11,981 nt of DNA from GWC2-37-8 sp964485555 (lineage in GTDB: Bacteria; Patescibacteriota; Minisyncoccia; Moranbacterales; GWC2-37-73): contig CAZAJN010000043.1 of the NCBI GenBank assembly GCA_964485555.1, positions 1-11,981 on the forward strand, in the 5' to 3' direction. The notes under the pieces are model-generated. The model made no database searches. It saw only the letters and a list, made by a program, of their open reading frames with translations, and was not told the origin of the DNA. Shown in pieces: positions 11,282 to 11,981 of the stretch; position 1 is the first letter of the stretch; the number at the start of each line of letters is the position of its first letter. The position numbers and the translations under genes are program-made.

Positions 11282-11767
11282 TTATTCAGATTTCTTTACT
11301 TCCTTGTTTCTCACTAAACGAAGACCATATTCAATCAATGCTGCCGTTTCGCATTCTCCATTATTCTTTACTACATAATAGAGTTGTGATTCGTGAAATC
11401 CTCCGCTTGATTTAATTTGTTCCGCTTTCTTGCCCTCTGCTTTTGAACTAGACCAAGACCATCTCGTTACATTACTTCTTGTGTTATCAATTTTACCACT
11501 TTTAATTGCCTCAATAAGCTCCTCTTTGGTTGGTAAACGCCATTTGTTTTCTTCATTTGTAATTCCTGCATTATGTCTATTTACAAATGATTCCATATTA
11601 TACCAGTCAACATTTTGTGCGTTTGACCACTCCAAATTCTTACTTTTTTCAAAATTTTCCTTGTTTGCAACTTCGTGAGCATCTTCAATTATTTGCTCTT
11701 TTTGCTCACTTGGCATTTCCTGAAACTTTTTTTGGTCTTCTGGTTTTGAAAAATTGAACTTTTCCAT
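11282..11767 (-). CDS. DUF1566/Lcl_C-like (C-type-lectin-fold) protein
   Basis: The 161-residue protein has a charged helical N terminus (1-45) and then the hallmarks of DUF1566/Lcl_C domains: LEWSNAQ (45-51), WRLPTKEEL (76-84), WSWSSS (103-108) and a terminal YGLRLVR (147-153). Members of this family adopt a C-type-lectin-like fold and are often binding proteins; some related folds are targets of diversity-generating retroelements. There is no signal peptide, so this one is probably cytosolic, and no substrate can be named. The start is firm: AAGGAGA (11783-11777 on the minus strand) lies nine bases before the ATG. It is monocistronic, with its own promoter (11840-11868) and terminator (11244-11269). 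It is probably an accessory gene of the mobile element. Confidence 0.85.
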   Translation of the reverse strand: MEKFNFSKPEDQKKFQEMPSEQKEQIIEDAHEVANKENFEKSKNLEWSNAQNVDWYNMESFVNRHNAGITNEENKWRLPTKEELIEAIKSGKIDNTRSNVTRWSWSSSKAEGKKAEQIKSSGGFHESQLYYVVKNNGECETAALIEYGLRLVRNKEVKKSE

Positions 11768-11839
11768 AATTTTGTTTCTCCTTGTTAAGTTGCTTATTTT
11801 ATTTTTAATTATTGTGGCTTCATTGAACCATTTAAGTCA

Positions 11840-11868
11840 ATCATAGCAGGTTTTTTGCCTTTTGTCCA
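11840..11868 (-). promoter_or_regulatory. Promoter of the DUF1566-like gene
   Basis: On the minus strand TGGACA (11868-11863), a 17-bp spacer ending in TGC and TATGAT (11845-11840) form an extended -10 promoter. The surrounding CCTGCTAT is identical to that in the leader-RNA promoter at 10827-10855. The start near 11833 gives a leader of about 66 nt. The IS end begins only 16 bp upstream of the -35. Confidence 0.75.
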
Positions 11869-11884
11869 TCATTGGGACTATAAA

Positions 11885-11981
11885 TGTAAAGGGGAAATAG
11901 AAATGTCCGCTTTTGCGGGAAATGAAAATGTCCGCTTTGGACATTTTGTTAATTTTTAGCAAATTGGCGACTTCTCCAGGG
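11885..11981. mobile_element. Terminal segment of an insertion sequence (right copy)
   Basis: This is the exact inverted copy of 3-99. It begins TGTAAAGGGG at 11885 and carries 24-bp repeats at 11891-11914 and 11916-11939 (20 of 24 positions shared). The repeats are followed by an AATGTCC/GGACATT-type inverted pair. The element body continues to the right, outside the window. The two identical ends suggest recently active copies of one IS, and also explain why the assembly may stop here. Confidence 0.7.

Larger units (their letters stand above)
8755..11884. mobile_element. Integrated mobile element, visible part
   Basis: Everything right of tRNA-Asn has accessory character. It holds a serine recombinase abutting the tRNA, tiny coupled ORFs, a structured leader RNA, a DUF1566-like gene and long AT-rich non-coding DNA, with no housekeeping gene. 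Two minus-strand promoters share the same CCTGCTAT sequence at their extended -10. The element is cut at 11885 by the IS end, so its full length, second att site and any replication or cargo genes are not visible. No conjugation or capsid genes are present here, so its type cannot be stated. Confidence 0.6.

Noticed and set aside
11430..11678. 82-codon plus-strand frame opposite the DUF1566-like gene
   Set aside because: The minus-strand gene has a promoter, Shine-Dalgarno site, family motifs and terminator; this is its shadow.
11811..11840. Alternative promoter TTGACT-18-CACAAT for the DUF1566-like gene
   Set aside because: The TGGACA-17-TATGAT pair just upstream has better spacing and an extended -10, so it was preferred.

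Overview
The window looks like a piece of a small-genome bacterium of the Candidate Phyla Radiation (Patescibacteria, probably Parcubacteria-like). Signs are moderate AT-richness, the standard code with TGA as stop, housekeeping genes (pyk, dnaG, rpoD) mostly lacking Shine-Dalgarno sites, a lysine-rich extension on the primary sigma factor, and a CPR-style serine recombinase abutting a tRNA gene. The lineage is inferred from family resemblance, not proven.

Layout. Both ends carry the same 97-bp sequence in inverted orientation (3-99 and 11885-11981), with TG/CA termini pointing inward and two 24-bp tandem repeats. These look like the ends of two copies of one insertion sequence whose bodies lie outside the window. 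From the left: a GC-rich structured element with a promoter (115-236, candidate small RNA or leader); pyruvate kinase (320-1753); tRNA-Ser(GGA) (1825-1911) and a terminator; then an AT-rich gene (2113-4422) for a 769-residue protein that joins a winged-helix DNA-binding domain, a complete GTP cyclohydrolase II, a TrpF-like barrel and a class I methyltransferase. A near-consensus promoter overlaid by palindromes sits just before it. Next come a small Cys-containing, poly-lysine protein (4530-4835), DNA primase (4891-6720), and the primary sigma factor (6895-8484), ending at a strong terminator. dnaG-rpoD is the core of the classical macromolecular synthesis operon, here without rpsU and with a structured 174-bp gap.

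From tRNA-Asn(GTT) (8695-8769) rightward the window appears to be an integrated mobile element. A large serine recombinase on the minus strand ends inside the tRNA gene. Upstream of it is a chain of tiny ORFs joined by ATGA overlaps, preceded by a roughly 210-nt leader with its own promoter, a 75-nt multi-helix hairpin and an intrinsic terminator placed directly before the first AUG. A 390-bp gene-free stretch with two 24-bp direct repeats follows, then a separate minus-strand gene for a DUF1566/Lcl_C-like protein with its own promoter, strong ribosome binding site and terminator. The far boundary of the element is not visible.

The most notable candidate for an undescribed system is the 2113-4422 protein. 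GTP cyclohydrolase II makes a pyrimidine carrying a ribosylamine-5'-phosphate, the same kind of group that TrpF rearranges. The two enzyme domains, the methyltransferase and the DNA-binding domain could therefore form a self-regulated pathway in one chain. The mobile-element leader RNA is the second candidate.
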